Assembly (NCBI RefSeq): GCF_001653955.1
Contig: NZ_CP013022.1
Span: 248,001-312,000 of the forward strand
DNA from: Francisella persica ATCC VR-331
GTDB lineage: Bacteria > Pseudomonadota > Gammaproteobacteria > Francisellales > Francisellaceae
Reading direction: 5' to 3'
DNA length: 64,000 bases
A program made the translations under genes and the position numbers. Shown piece by piece: positions 62,930 to 64,000 of the stretch (the stretch's first letter is position 1; each line of letters starts with the position of its first letter). The notes beneath the pieces were generated by a model. The model searched no databases, was not told the origin of the DNA, and saw nothing but the letters and a program-made list of their open reading frames with translations.

Positions 62930-63800
62930 TTATTCGCCATAATCTCCTGGCTTATAATTTGGCATCATGTAGTACATAACAATATCGTTAAATAAGTTCT
63001 TATAAACATGAGAATAGTATGCTACTGGATTATTTATAGAATCTTTGACAAGATAGTTCCAGAAGTAATCCCATGTTAAAGACTGATGTTTACCATTTTT
63101 AACTTCTTTAACCCATTTATCAAAATCAGCCTGACTCGTAACTTTTGCATAAAACTGCATTTCAGCGAAACCTATACCAGTATAATTTGCTGAAAAACCT
63201 CTATACTTACCTTCATGAATTGCTATCAAATGTAATTGTGTAGTCATACCAGTCATCGCATAAATCTGTCCAGCTAACTCTGGTATAAAAAATGAGTTCA
63301 TCGGTGCTGCCGAAGTTATCTTAAAGTTAACTGGACGATCCTTAGGAATCTCAATGTAGTTAACAGTAGCGATATCATACTCTGGATAAACAAACATCCA
63401 CTTCCAATTTAACGCTACCACGTCTATCTCAACAGGCTTTTTGTCAGACTCTAATGGTTTATGCGGACTTAACGAATGTGTAGTTTTCCATGTAACAATT
63501 GCTAGTATAAGAATTATTATAAATGGCACACCCCAACAGATTATCTCTAGCTTATTACTATGACTCCAAGTTGGTCTGTACTCAGAGTTAGCACCATCGC
63601 GGTACTTCCAAAGCAAACCAAAGAGTCAAGATTATAACCGGTACAACTACAAAAAGCATAAGAACAATTGCAAATATAAGCAATTGTTTTTCTTGTGCTG
63701 TAATGACACCCATCGGATGCCATATACCCCCTTTACAACCAGATAAAGACATAACTCCGATTACACTAGACAATATTAGCAAGTATTTTTTCCAGTTCAT
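62930..63800 (-). pseudogene. cyoA: Cytochrome bo ubiquinol oxidase subunit II, frameshifted
   Basis: Lipoprotein subunit of the oxidase. A lipobox signal (LSSVIGVMSLSGC) and first helix read to VIILTLWFA, then the frame runs into LEVPRWC and stops. The rest, WKYRDGANSEYRPTWSHSNK onward, with SFFIPELAGQIYAMTGMTTQ and the C-terminal cupredoxin domain, is intact in another frame. The cause is one extra base at 63610-63612 (GCTTTGGAAG where GCTTGGAAG restores Ala-Trp-Lys). The second helix and the soluble domain are thus not made from the proper start. Confidence 0.92.
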
Positions 63801-64000
63801 TGTGAATGCATTCCCTGTAAATTTAAAACTAAAATATAACCTTAATATTTAAGAGCATACTTTACCAATCTAGTAGATTTATATAGTACAATTACATAGT
63901 AGATATCAAAAAAAACTCTCATTAAACAATGTATTATTATGTTTAAATGTAAAAAAGTATTAGTTATACTCAATCCTAACTAAATCAATTATACTACAAT
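63801..64000. other. Upstream region of the cyo operon
   Basis: About 200 AT-rich bases that should hold the cyo promoter (minus strand). I see no convincing -35/-10 pair or regulator site. No gene. Confidence 0.4.

Noticed and set aside
59330-63620. All cyo frameshifts being sequencing errors
   Set aside because: Not fully excluded: three of the eight sit in homopolymer runs. But the nonsense change at 61937, the 18-bp duplication and the non-homopolymer indels are not typical errors, and neighbouring housekeeping genes show none.

Overview
The window is AT-rich chromosomal DNA of a gammaproteobacterium, almost certainly a Francisella. The gene order, the DUF3568-type lipoprotein, the MoxR/Bat locus and a 9-bp AATAAGGAT repeat tract (which I recall as the F. 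tularensis typing marker Ft-M3) all point that way. Housekeeping genes are intact, but the spaces between them hold many eroded genes. That pattern suggests a host-restricted or endosymbiont-like lineage, such as the tick-associated Francisella, rather than a fully equipped free-living strain. The species is inference.

Layout. 1-1.3 kb: a flavin/ferredoxin-NADP reductase and ribosomal protein L31 on the + strand. 1.6-10.6 kb (minus strand, read right to left): pyrG, ndk, accD, folC, tsaE, a Sel1-repeat protein, murJ and gshA. 10.6-11.4 kb: a gene-free stretch with hairpin elements and a tandem duplication. 11.4-13.3 kb: htpG with a good sigma-32-type promoter. 13.5-30.3 kb: one continuous minus-strand block from rpsL to rplQ that joins the str, S10, spc and alpha operons, with no tuf gene after fusA. 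30.4-36.0 kb: pgsA, dut, cdsA, uppS, frr, pyrH, tsf and rpsB. 36.3-44.4 kb: folA, tRNA-Glu, gltX and fumC stand among wrecked genes (a CtlX-like amidinotransferase, an outer-membrane barrel, a Nudix hydrolase, a nitroreductase and three unrecognised genes). 44.4-48.8 kb: valS and holC, then two more wrecks, a small membrane protein and pyrrolidone-carboxylate peptidase. 48.8-55.5 kb: an intact seven-gene MoxR/DUF58/DUF4381/BatA/BatB/BatC/BatD operon whose TPR protein carries 23 perfect Asn-Lys-Asp repeats. 55.6-58.8 kb (+ strand): lipoprotein, pdxY, a small radical-SAM-like protein and lpxD. 59.0-63.8 kb: the cyoABCDE cytochrome bo oxidase operon.

The most notable region is the cyo operon. 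cyoA, cyoB, cyoC and cyoE all carry disabling changes: five in cyoB, including a stop codon at the proton-channel glutamate of the HPEVY motif and an 18-bp duplication that creates a stop. cyoD alone reads through. If this is not sequencing error, the strain has lost its heme-copper quinol oxidase and must respire some other way, probably with a bd-type oxidase encoded elsewhere.

The intact genes cover translation, lipid and cell-wall precursor synthesis (accD, cdsA, pgsA, uppS, murJ, lpxD), nucleotide and folate supply (pyrG, ndk, dut, pyrH, folA, folC), glutathione synthesis and envelope stress (MoxR/Bat). The lost genes are mostly peripheral metabolism, outer-membrane and detoxification functions, plus the oxidase.
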